Shown: positions 8,219 to 17,169 of the stretch, piece after piece
Layout: the number at the start of each line of letters is the position of its first letter
Position numbering within the stretch: the first letter of the stretch is position 1
DNA from: Gammaproteobacteria bacterium
GTDB taxonomy: Bacteria; Pseudomonadota; Gammaproteobacteria; Eutrophobiales; Eutrophobiaceae
Assembly (NCBI GenBank): GCA_015661095.1
Contig: JACVQI010000026.1
Span: forward strand, 1 to 27,481
Length of the DNA: 27,481 nt
Direction: 5' to 3'
Made by a program: the position numbers and the translations under genes
The notes under the pieces: model-generated
Seen by the model: only the letters and a program-made list of their open reading frames with translations
Databases searched by the model: none
Told to the model about the DNA's origin: nothing

Positions 8219-9208
8219 TCATATCGGGGCAGAAGCGACTGATTGGTTGTCGAAATCGACGAGGCGTTTTAAATGGGATTCAATACATAAAGGCAGCATG
8301 GACAGATTATAACCGCCTTCGAGTAGTGAAATAATCCGACCGCCACAATACTGGTCCGCAATCTCGATGACACGGTCCGTCATCCAGCCATAAAACTCGG
8401 TGCTCAAACAAATCCCCCCCAGCGGATCATCTTTATGGGCATCAAAACCGGCGGAGATGATGATGAACTCAGGTTTGAATTCCCGCATCTTGGGTAGAAT
8501 TTTTTCCCAAAAGACCTTTTCATAATCCGCATCCGTGCTACCCGCGGGCATCGGACAATTCAAGGTGGCGCCCACACCGCGGCCGATCCCGGTCTCCGTT
8601 GCAGCTCCGGTGCCCGGATAAAATGGATATTGATGGGTGCTGATGTAAAGAACGGATGGATCCTGTTCGAATATATGTTGAGTACCGTTACCATGATGAA
8701 CATCCCAGTCCAGGATCAGAATCTTGTCCAGTTTATACTGCTGTTGTAAATACCGCGCCAATATCGCGACATTGTTAAACAGGCAAAAACCCATGGCCAT
8801 GTCCGTTTCCGCATGATGTCCCGGTGGCCGAAGGAGACCAAAGCCGTTGTTTATATCGCCAGTGAAAATTTTGTCAGCCAGCGCCAGTGGCGCCCCGGCT
8901 GCCAACAGGGCCACGTCAAACGAATCGTCGCAAATCCCAACATCCATGGTATCCAGGTATGTCTGATGTGTCAGGCAGGCACGGCGGGCCCGCTCAATAT
9001 AACGACTCGAATGTATATGCTGTAGCCAGCCAATATCTAGTGACTCCGTTGCGACCGGCACCAGCGCCGTGAACCAGGGCAGTTGGGTTAAATACCCCAT
9101 CGTTGCTTGCAACCGTTGCTTGCATTCCGGGTGACCGTAACCCGGGTCATGCAGCAGATATCGCTCATCATAGACAAAACCAGTAACCATAGATTTTTTA
9201 TTAAGCAT
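8219..9208 (-). CDS. Histone-deacetylase-family zinc amidohydrolase (class II type)
   Basis: With the start at 9208 (MLNKKSMVTGFVYDERYLLHD) the protein has 329 residues; Met at 9190 is equally possible. The frame is open to 9361, but the extra residues do not resemble the family. Landmarks are HDPGYGHPECKQR, LLRPPGHHAETDMAMGFCLFNN (the His-His catalytic pair), ILDWDVHHGNGTQ (zinc Asp/His), ISAGFDAHKDDPLGG (zinc Asp) and EGGYNL (transition-state Tyr). Bacterial members deacetylate polyamines, small amides or proteins; the substrate is unknown here. It is divergent from the polyketide operon with 279 bases between the starts, so the two could share control. Confidence 0.92.
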   Translation of the reverse strand: MLNKKSMVTGFVYDERYLLHDPGYGHPECKQRLQATMGYLTQLPWFTALVPVATESLDIGWLQHIHSSRYIERARRACLTHQTYLDTMDVGICDDSFDVALLAAGAPLALADKIFTGDINNGFGLLRPPGHHAETDMAMGFCLFNNVAILARYLQQQYKLDKILILDWDVHHGNGTQHIFEQDPSVLYISTHQYPFYPGTGAATETGIGRGVGATLNCPMPAGSTDADYEKVFWEKILPKMREFKPEFIIISAGFDAHKDDPLGGICLSTEFYGWMTDRVIEIADQYCGGRIISLLEGGYNLSMLPLCIESHLKRLVDFDNQSVASAPI

Positions 9209-9487
9209 TTTCGAAATGATTCGTAAGCATTGTACTGATACTAATTCACAGTGATTAAGCCTGACTTCAACAATACATAAATTTGAACCATAATTGATTT
9301 GTAAGGCTCGGCCAATTACCTGTGACTGTATTGTCGGTGGATTATATGACTTACTTCTCAAAAACGGGATAACTGGTTGATAATTCTTGAATAATAGCGT
9401 AGCTTAGACACAATAAATAAGAATTGATGATAAGCAATTGTTTATCAATGGATCAATACAGGGAACTACTTTAATTCACAATATTGA

Positions 9488-9928
9488 ATGAATAAGAAAG
9501 AACCGATCGCAATAGTGGGCATGGCGTGCCGCTTTCCAGGCGGCGCAAACAGCCCGGATGATTTCTGGCGGCTGTTGTTACAGCGTGCGGATGCCATCAC
9601 TGAAATTTTCCCAGATCGCTGGTCCAAGGATTATTATTATCATCCCGATCCGTTGGTACCCGGCAAAACCTACGCAAAATTCGCCGGGCAGTTGGAAAAT
9701 GTCTGGCATTTCGATCCGGGATTTTTCGGTCTGTCACCGAGAGAAACCATACCGATGGACCCGCAACAACGATTGCTGCTGGAGTTGACCTGGGAAGCTC
9801 TGGAATCCGGCGGCCAGGTTCCGGCACAGCTGGCTGGAACGGATTGTTCGGTCTATGTGGGAATATCGACTACCGATTCTGCCAATTCCCGCTTTGACGA
9901 CCCCGTATTGCCGACAGTTATTTTATGA
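9488..9928 (+). CDS. Polyketide synthase, KS N-terminal part (frame broken)
   Basis: This encodes the first about 139 residues of a ketosynthase: IAIVGMACRFPGGANSPDDFW, FFGLSPREtIPMDPQQRLLLELTWEALE and VYVGISTTD. The last seven residues (VLPTVIL) are out of frame and unlike the family. The C run at 9901-9904 is where the frame is lost. One additional C would give DDPRIADSYFMTGN, the expected continuation, which is exactly what the next frame encodes. It ends at a TGA overlapping the ATG of the downstream frame. I read this and the next entry as one gene of about 7.7 kb carrying a one-base deletion or a consensus error. No good ribosome-binding site precedes the ATG. Confidence 0.9.
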   Translation: MNKKEPIAIVGMACRFPGGANSPDDFWRLLLQRADAITEIFPDRWSKDYYYHPDPLVPGKTYAKFAGQLENVWHFDPGFFGLSPRETIPMDPQQRLLLELTWEALESGGQVPAQLAGTDCSVYVGISTTDSANSRFDDPVLPTVIL

Positions 9929-12900
9929 CAGGGAATACCCTCAGTATCGCCGCTAACCGGATTTCCCATATATTTGATTTGCGTGGCATCAGCGTCGCCA
10001 TCGATACGGCCTGCTCATCGTTCGCCGTCGCCTTGCATCAGGCCTGTACCAGCATCTGGAATAATGAAACTCCCGCCAGTCTTGTCGGTACCGCCCACCT
10101 CCTGCTGAGCCCGTTTCCATTCATTGGTTTTTCCAAGGCCTCCATGTTGTCACCGGACGGCAAGTGCAAGGTGTTCGATGCAAAGGCGAACGGTTATGTG
10201 CGATCGGAAGGTGGAGCAGTATTCTTCCTGAAACCCTTGTCCGCGGCCGAGGCGGACAATGATCCCATAAAGGCAGTCATTCTGGGGACTGGCGTGAACA
10301 CTGATGGTGGGAATCGTTCTTTGACGGTCCCGGATGGTGATGCGCAAAAATCCTTGCTCGAATCCGTTTATCGAAATATCGGCATCAATGCAGATGATAT
10401 CAGTTATATCGAGGCGCACGGCACCGGCACCCAGGTCGGCGATCCGATCGAAGCCTATTCCATTGGTAATGGTGTCGGGGTGAAACGCAATAAGGACAAT
10501 CCGGTGTTGATAGGATCCGTCAAATCGAATATCGGTCACCTTGAACCGGCCTCAGGTGCGGCGGGGTTAATGAAAGTTGTGCTCGCCCTGCAGCATCGTT
10601 GTATCCCGGCGTCCATCAATTTCACCACGCCGAATCCAAATATTGATTTTGCTTCTCTGAATTTGAAACTGGTGACGGAAGAATTACCGCTGACGGAAAA
10701 AACAGGCAAGCTCATTATGGGAGTCAATTCCTTTGGTTTCGGCGGTAGTAATGCCCATGCCGTACTGGCCGAGTATGTCCCAGGGAAGCTGGTGCGGGAC
10801 CAGAAGGGAAAAACATCAATTCCCCCGTTGTTTTTATCTGCCATGAGTGCGGAATCTCTCAAACTCAAGGCAAAACAATACAGCGAACTCCTGTCGACTT
10901 CTGACGGCAAGGACAATGCCTACGATATTTTTTATACGGCGGCATTGCACAGGCAGCGGTTACGACATGGAGTGGTTGCCTATGGCGAAACTTTGGAAAT
11001 TATCAGCAACGAGTTGTCACACTATGCAGCGGGGCGGGAGAGTGAGCATATCGTATCCTGCGAGAAATTGGACAAGGCCAATAAAATTGCCCTGATATTC
11101 TCAGGGAACGGCTCGCAGTGGGCAGGCATGGGAGTCGGCCTGTTGGCAGCCCCGGCATTTAAAGCAAAGATTGAGGAGATTGATAAAGTCTTCGAACCCG
11201 TGTCAGGCTGGTCGATTCGCGAAGAATTATTGTGTGACCGATCTACATCTCGGATTGAGTACACTGAAATTGCCCAGCCCTTATTATTTGCTGTCCAGTT
11301 GGGTGTTCTGCAAATATTGAAGCAGTACGGCATCGAGGCAACGGCAGTGTTGGGACACAGTGTCGGGGAAGTGGCCGCTGCTTATGCGGCAGGGATACTC
11401 GATCTGGAACAGGCAGTGCGGGTAATACATTTCCGGAGTCTCGCGCAAGGCAAGAGCAAAGGCATGGGAAAAATGGCTGCCGCCCAGGTTGGCGCCGACA
11501 AAGCCGGGGAATTACTACTGCACATCGATGCAGGTCTGGAATTGGCCGCCGTAAACAGCCCGAAATCGGTAACTTTCACAGGCCCTGGCACAACGATCGA
11601 AAGGTTGGCGAATATGCTGACCGATGACCGGGTCTTTTGCCGTATCCTGGATTTGGATTATGCCTTCCACAGTCAGGCGATGGATGACTTCAAGGAAGAG
11701 TTTTTTAAAAATCTTGGAACTATACAGCCTCAGTCTGGCCCTACCGATTTTATTTCAACCGTTACTGGAGACCGTATCCCGGGGGCGCAACTCAATACAG
11801 AATATTGGTGGCGTAATCTGCGTCAACCAGTGTTATTCGGTAATGCAGTGACTGCGCTGCTTAATCAGGATTATGGCGTATTTATAGAAGTCGGTCCGCA
11901 CCCTATCCTTAAAACTTACACACTTGAATGTATCCGCGGCCAGAAAAAACAGGGTAAATGTATAGTCACCCTGAAACGCGGGAGTAAAAACGAACCGGCC
12001 CTGATCGCCAGGTCAGTCTATGAAAGCATGCTCGCATCTGACAGAAATGATCTCAGGCATTTTTTCAAGGCGGCCGGAAATATCGTGAATCTACCCCCTT
12101 ATCCATGGCACAAGGAAAAATACCAACCGGTCAGTTCCATCGAGTCTACGAATAAAGCCAGCGAGCATGTGTTGCTGGGGATACGTTCCAATCTGATGAC
12201 TGGTCTCTGGCACAACCAGATTGATCTTACTACCCATCCATTTCTGAAAGATCATTTGGTAGATGGTGTAGCTGTATTCCCGGCGGCAGCCTTTATCGAA
12301 ATGGCACTGGCAGCCTCGGAAATTTATTTTGAGAGAGGTCATGCCGAAATCATAAATTTTGAAATTCGCCGCCCCCTGGTAATCGAAGCAGGGCAGATTA
12401 AGGATATCCAGTTTTTATTACGTACTGAGGATTTGAATTTCCTCATCCAGAGCCGAACCCGTTTAAGCGATCAGGCATGGAATATTCATGCAGTCGGCAA
12501 GCTGGTTAATCATGTCGCTCCCATTAAACAAATTGCGTTTGACTTCAAACAATTCAAGACTGACGCGGATTATGGGTTCAGCAAGGAAGAAATCTATAAG
12601 CTGGCTGCGCAGATGGGACTGCAATATGGCGAATATTTTCAGGGCGCTGACGAAGTCTGGGTGAGTCAAGATGTGCTGGTCTCCAGATTTGACAGGCGTA
12701 TCAGCCAACAACAACATGAAAGTAATTATGTTTTGGGCCCGGCGATACTGGATGCGGCCTTCCATACTTTATTTCCCGCGATTCTAGATGGCCTGTCCAC
12801 ACCTTTAAATCCCATGTCCCCGATGTTGCCGGTAGCCGTTGGAAATATTCATTACTCCGAATCAGATGAGCCTGTCGAAAGTTGTATCTGCGAGATTATC

Positions 12901-15900
12901 AACTTCTCCAGACGATCCGTGTCCGCACATTTTTCGCTGCTGGACAAAACCGGCAAGGTTGTGGCCAAGCTTGAGAACTGCTTTTTCAAGCAGCTATCGC
13001 AAGTTTCACGGCAGAGGGACATCCCCGCCTTTTACGCCTTCCGGCAGCTACCCATGAATCACATCGATCTGCAGAAGATCTCGCCACTACCATCACTGGA
13101 TGATCTGGAGAAAGGGATAATTAAGACCTTGAAATTCAATCGGGTGTTGGAAGAGGATGGCACTTTTAAAGAACAGATCCTGCCGCTGTTTGACGCCCTT
13201 GCTTCAGCCCTTGCCGAAAGGACTCTGCGGAGACTGGGTGCCCATATTGGAGAATTTACGACCGATTCGTTGCTGACGACATCGGGGATTAACCCTGTCC
13301 ATAGGCATTATATCAACAACCTTCTCAAGTTATTGCAGGATGATGGCAAGGCGATCCGCAAGGAAGGTTATTGGAAACTGGACCTTCCTGAAGACAATGA
13401 TGAAAGTGTCGCAATCTGGCGTTCAATCATCGCGGATTATCCGGCTTGCTTGCCGCAAATTATGGCTACCTTGAAGGTGGGGTTTAATTTGATGGACCTG
13501 TTGACAAACAGCACAGTCAAAGATGTCATCAATCACAGTGCAACTGCACAGAACAATCATTTTACAACCGGGAAGGTGGTCAGCGAATGCATCCGTACTG
13601 TAGTCCAGCATATTCTCGATAGCTGGCCGGCCAGCAAGCGCAGATTGCGACTGGCCGAAATTGTTGACCAGGATACCTGCATGACCAGGCAATTGATATC
13701 AATCCTCCGAAAGGAATTTTGTGAAATGCATTTGCTGGCGACGGATGAATCTATAAAAATAAGGATGGAACAACGGTTCAAATCATACCCGAACGTCAGT
13801 GTCTCTGTTTTGAATTTTTCCACAAACAATTTCGTCAATGAGTTTGACGAAGGTGAATTTGATATTTTGATTTCACTTAATTGGATACATCTTGGCGAGG
13901 ATATCCTGAAGACTTTTTCACAGCTCAGTTACCTGGTCGCATCAGGCGGATTACTGATATTTTCCGAAAAACAGCCGGACAGATTGATCGATATCAATTG
14001 TGGTGTCGATCCCAGTTGGTGGACTCGCAACAGTGAAACGGACCTGCCGATATCCTTGTTGATGGAAGCTGAGGACTGGCTGGTGGCACTGGAAAAATCG
14101 GAATTCAAGGGTGGCCGGATTTTGTCTGAAGCAGTGAATCCGAATGCCCATAATTTTGTCATTGCCGCCAATCGCGAAATCCGTAGTAAGGCGCAAGAGG
14201 CTATCCGTGACGAGAAGGAACATCCATGGCTGCTGGTTTGTGAAAATGACGGGCAATCCCTGGCGCTGGCTGAAACCTTGCAATTTGAATTGGCGACTCT
14301 GGGTATTCAAGCCATCGTGGGCATAACATCCGGCGCGATTGCCACGAGCGGCGGCGGGGGAGCAAGATATCTATTCGTGGAACAGGATTATATACGGCTG
14401 TTTACGGGGATCCGCAAAGAACATACCTCGCTGCAGCATGTTATTTATCTCAATGCGTTGAGTCTGGCTGCGGGTATATTTAATACGAATCTGGTGGACG
14501 GCCAGTCCCGTTGTTGCATGGGTGTGGTTAATTTGCTGAAAGGGATAGAATCTGTTTATTGGGATAGTTTTCCGAAATTGTGGCTGATTACAAGTGATAG
14601 CTGCACACCAGACTATGCCTCTGACCGGCCAAAGACGCCGGTCCTGCCGAATCAGTCCACTTTATGGGGGATGGGCAGGGTAATCCGCAATGAGTTTCCA
14701 AATATTGATTGCAAGTTACTGGATTTACAGTTAGGTCACAATCTGCAAAAGTTGTCGCATGCCCTCATCGAGGAGATATTAAAAGCGGACGAAGAGGATG
14801 AAATTATCCTGACCCCGGATGCCAGAAAAGTGATGCGATTGGAAAAAATATTGCCTGGTGCAAAGACGTCAGTCGTTAAATCCCCCAATCCCAGACAGCA
14901 AGAACAGCGAGCCAATCTGATTTTTACCACGCCTGGCAACATGGATAATTTGATTTGGCAACAACAGGAAAAACGGCAATTGAATCCCGGCGAAGTTGAA
15001 ATTGAAGTGATCGCTACCGGTTTAAACTTCAGGGATATCATGTTTGCCTCGGGGTTATTGCCGGATGAAATGCTCGAAAATGGTTATGCCGGCGCTACAC
15101 TGGGTTTGGAATGTTCCGGTATCGTCTCGCGAATCAGCGCCGGTATCAGCGAATTTAAACCAGGCGATGAAGTGATTGCTTTTGCTCCGGCGAGTTTTGG
15201 TAGTCATGTTATCGCCAGACCCATATCAGTAACTCGTAAACCACCGCAATGGAGTTTCGAAGAGGCAGCCACGATACCGACAGCCTTTTTCACAGCGTAT
15301 TATGCCTTGGGCTACCTGGCCAGGCTCAGTGAAGGTGAAAAAGTCCTGATCCACGGGGCGGCGGGCGGTGTCGGCCTGGCGGCAATACAGTATGCAAGAT
15401 TACTAGGTGCGGAAATTTTCGCCACCGCCGGGTCGGAGGAAAAGCGCCAGTACCTGAAGCAACTGGGCGTTGAACATGTCCTGAATTCAAGGACCCTGGA
15501 ATACGCGGACGATATCATGGAAATTACGGAAGGACGCGGTATTGATGTCGTGCTGAACTCGCTCGCTGGTGAGGCTATCGACAAAAATTTCTCCGTATTG
15601 AAACCATTTGGACGTTTTCTGGAACTGGGGAAAAGGGATTTCCTGGAAAACACCCAGATAGGTCTGCGGCCATTCCGGAATAACATCACTTATTTTGGCA
15701 TCGATGCTGACCAACTCATCTCCGAGCAACCCGACCTTTCGAAAAAACTGTTCAAGGAGATCATGGAATTATTTGAACACGGAGAGTTTCGTCCATTGCC
15801 ACATACGGTTTATCCCGCATCGGATGTAGCCAGCGCCTTCCGCCTGATGCAGCATTCCGGGCATATCGGCAAGATTGTGGTGACGGTGAAAAACGAGATT

Positions 15901-17169
15901 GGAGATATGGTTGAAAAGCAGAGCGATCACCCGCCGCTGCGTTTTAATGACAAGGGCAGTTATTTGATTACTGGCGCCACCAGCGGTTTCGGTCTGGCTA
16001 CTGCCAGATGGCTGGCTGAAAAAGGCGCACGGCACCTGATCCTGTTGGGGAGAAGGAGCCTTGCTGAAGCCGGGATTGCTGCGGAAGTTGAGGAAATTAC
16101 CTTGACCGGCGCCAAGGTAACGGTCAAGCAGTGCGATGTTTCTGATCCAGTGGCCTTGCAAAAAGTATTGCGGGATATAGAAGAATCCCAGCCACCTTTA
16201 AAAGGTATCATACACGCAGCCATGGTGCTCGATGATAGTACTCTGCGTGAGCAAACGGAAGACAGTATGAGGCAGGTGTTTAAACCCAAGATACAGGGCG
16301 CCTGGAACCTGCATCAGTTGACTATAGACCAGAATCTTGATTTCTTTATCCTGTATTCTTCAGCCACCACCTACCTGGGCAATCCGGGTCAGGCTAATTA
16401 TGTAGCGGCCAATCATTATCTGGAAGCCCTGGCCCGTTATCGCAAGGCACAGGGATTGCCGGCTCTCGCCATCGCCTGGGATGCAATCATGGACAGCGGC
16501 TATCTGGCCAGAAATGAGGCGTTACGCGAAACCTTCAGCAAACGGCTCGGCATTAAAGGTATCTACATAAAGCAGGCATTCAACGCGATGGAAACAGCGC
16601 TGGCGTCGGATATGACCGAGACTGCAGTTTTAAATGCCAACTGGCCGGCCATGAAAAGATTACTGCCGATCGTCTCATCCCCGACCTATCATTTCATGAC
16701 TCATGCAATATCCGATGATGATCACTATGAAGACAACATGGATATCAAGGAGATGATACAGGGCCTGTCGAAAGAGGAAGTCCATGTATTGATAACCAAT
16801 ATGTTGACGGATGAACTGGCGAAAATTTTGCAATTGCCCAGTGACAAGGTGGAACATAACCGATCGATACAGGATCTGGGGGTCGATTCGTTGATGGCCA
16901 TGGAACTGGTCAGCGCCATAGAAAACCGGTTCAGTATCATAATTCCGGTTATGGCGATGTCGGACAATGCCACCATTGACAGTATCGCGGCCCGTATTAC
17001 GAAAATACTGACGGGAGATAAGAATTTTGAACACGGACCCGATAAAGATACGATACTGGTACAAAGCCTGGCGGCCACTCATGCGGAGGAATTCTCCGAG
17101 ACAGAAATTGATGAGTTCACCAGGGAATATGTAGAAGACAAAGCCACGACCAGACGCATGCTTCAATGA
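9925..17169 (+). CDS. Single-module highly reducing type I polyketide synthase (main part)
   Basis: This frame has 2414 codons; positions below are within it. The KS remainder has catalytic Cys30 (DTACSS), His165 (EAHGTGT) and His205 (SNIGHLE). The AT is at about 390-680, with Ser479 in GHSVGE and a YAFHS motif closer to malonyl-specific HAFH than to methylmalonyl YASH. The DH is at about 745-1025, with His777 (HLVDGVAVFP) and Asp943. A C-methyltransferase fold lies at about 1080-1420, with its SAM motif degraded to AEIVDQDTC. The ER is at about 1660-1990 (GAAGGVGLAAIQ). The KR is at about 2010-2190 (GATSGFGLA, Tyr2159, B-type LDD at 2102-2104). The ACP carries Ser2322 (LGVDSLMAMEL). There is no thioesterase or reductase release domain. 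A 50-residue acidic tail follows the ACP. It would build a reduced acyl chain iteratively in the cytoplasm and overlaps the next gene by ATGA. Confidence 0.93.
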   Translation: MTGNTLSIAANRISHIFDLRGISVAIDTACSSFAVALHQACTSIWNNETPASLVGTAHLLLSPFPFIGFSKASMLSPDGKCKVFDAKANGYVRSEGGAVFFLKPLSAAEADNDPIKAVILGTGVNTDGGNRSLTVPDGDAQKSLLESVYRNIGINADDISYIEAHGTGTQVGDPIEAYSIGNGVGVKRNKDNPVLIGSVKSNIGHLEPASGAAGLMKVVLALQHRCIPASINFTTPNPNIDFASLNLKLVTEELPLTEKTGKLIMGVNSFGFGGSNAHAVLAEYVPGKLVRDQKGKTSIPPLFLSAMSAESLKLKAKQYSELLSTSDGKDNAYDIFYTAALHRQRLRHGVVAYGETLEIISNELSHYAAGRESEHIVSCEKLDKANKIALIFSGNGSQWAGMGVGLLAAPAFKAKIEEIDKVFEPVSGWSIREELLCDRSTSRIEYTEIAQPLLFAVQLGVLQILKQYGIEATAVLGHSVGEVAAAYAAGILDLEQAVRVIHFRSLAQGKSKGMGKMAAAQVGADKAGELLLHIDAGLELAAVNSPKSVTFTGPGTTIERLANMLTDDRVFCRILDLDYAFHSQAMDDFKEEFFKNLGTIQPQSGPTDFISTVTGDRIPGAQLNTEYWWRNLRQPVLFGNAVTALLNQDYGVFIEVGPHPILKTYTLECIRGQKKQGKCIVTLKRGSKNEPALIARSVYESMLASDRNDLRHFFKAAGNIVNLPPYPWHKEKYQPVSSIESTNKASEHVLLGIRSNLMTGLWHNQIDLTTHPFLKDHLVDGVAVFPAAAFIEMALAASEIYFERGHAEIINFEIRRPLVIEAGQIKDIQFLLRTEDLNFLIQSRTRLSDQAWNIHAVGKLVNHVAPIKQIAFDFKQFKTDADYGFSKEEIYKLAAQMGLQYGEYFQGADEVWVSQDVLVSRFDRRISQQQHESNYVLGPAILDAAFHTLFPAILDGLSTPLNPMSPMLPVAVGNIHYSESDEPVESCICEIINFSRRSVSAHFSLLDKTGKVVAKLENCFFKQLSQVSRQRDIPAFYAFRQLPMNHIDLQKISPLPSLDDLEKGIIKTLKFNRVLEEDGTFKEQILPLFDALASALAERTLRRLGAHIGEFTTDSLLTTSGINPVHRHYINNLLKLLQDDGKAIRKEGYWKLDLPEDNDESVAIWRSIIADYPACLPQIMATLKVGFNLMDLLTNSTVKDVINHSATAQNNHFTTGKVVSECIRTVVQHILDSWPASKRRLRLAEIVDQDTCMTRQLISILRKEFCEMHLLATDESIKIRMEQRFKSYPNVSVSVLNFSTNNFVNEFDEGEFDILISLNWIHLGEDILKTFSQLSYLVASGGLLIFSEKQPDRLIDINCGVDPSWWTRNSETDLPISLLMEAEDWLVALEKSEFKGGRILSEAVNPNAHNFVIAANREIRSKAQEAIRDEKEHPWLLVCENDGQSLALAETLQFELATLGIQAIVGITSGAIATSGGGGARYLFVEQDYIRLFTGIRKEHTSLQHVIYLNALSLAAGIFNTNLVDGQSRCCMGVVNLLKGIESVYWDSFPKLWLITSDSCTPDYASDRPKTPVLPNQSTLWGMGRVIRNEFPNIDCKLLDLQLGHNLQKLSHALIEEILKADEEDEIILTPDARKVMRLEKILPGAKTSVVKSPNPRQQEQRANLIFTTPGNMDNLIWQQQEKRQLNPGEVEIEVIATGLNFRDIMFASGLLPDEMLENGYAGATLGLECSGIVSRISAGISEFKPGDEVIAFAPASFGSHVIARPISVTRKPPQWSFEEAATIPTAFFTAYYALGYLARLSEGEKVLIHGAAGGVGLAAIQYARLLGAEIFATAGSEEKRQYLKQLGVEHVLNSRTLEYADDIMEITEGRGIDVVLNSLAGEAIDKNFSVLKPFGRFLELGKRDFLENTQIGLRPFRNNITYFGIDADQLISEQPDLSKKLFKEIMELFEHGEFRPLPHTVYPASDVASAFRLMQHSGHIGKIVVTVKNEIGDMVEKQSDHPPLRFNDKGSYLITGATSGFGLATARWLAEKGARHLILLGRRSLAEAGIAAEVEEITLTGAKVTVKQCDVSDPVALQKVLRDIEESQPPLKGIIHAAMVLDDSTLREQTEDSMRQVFKPKIQGAWNLHQLTIDQNLDFFILYSSATTYLGNPGQANYVAANHYLEALARYRKAQGLPALAIAWDAIMDSGYLARNEALRETFSKRLGIKGIYIKQAFNAMETALASDMTETAVLNANWPAMKRLLPIVSSPTYHFMTHAISDDDHYEDNMDIKEMIQGLSKEEVHVLITNMLTDELAKILQLPSDKVEHNRSIQDLGVDSLMAMELVSAIENRFSIIIPVMAMSDNATIDSIAARITKILTGDKNFEHGPDKDTILVQSLAATHAEEFSETEIDEFTREYVEDKATTRRMLQ

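Noticed and set aside
8148..8312. TTG-initiated frame with a membrane-like segment
   Set aside because: No ribosome-binding site, overlaps the 3' end of the amidohydrolase gene in antisense, and has no recognised family. It might be a remnant but cannot be supported.
9209..9361. N-terminal extension of the amidohydrolase to 9361
   Set aside because: The extra 51 residues do not resemble the family, and the deacetylase fold begins near MVTGFVYDERYL.
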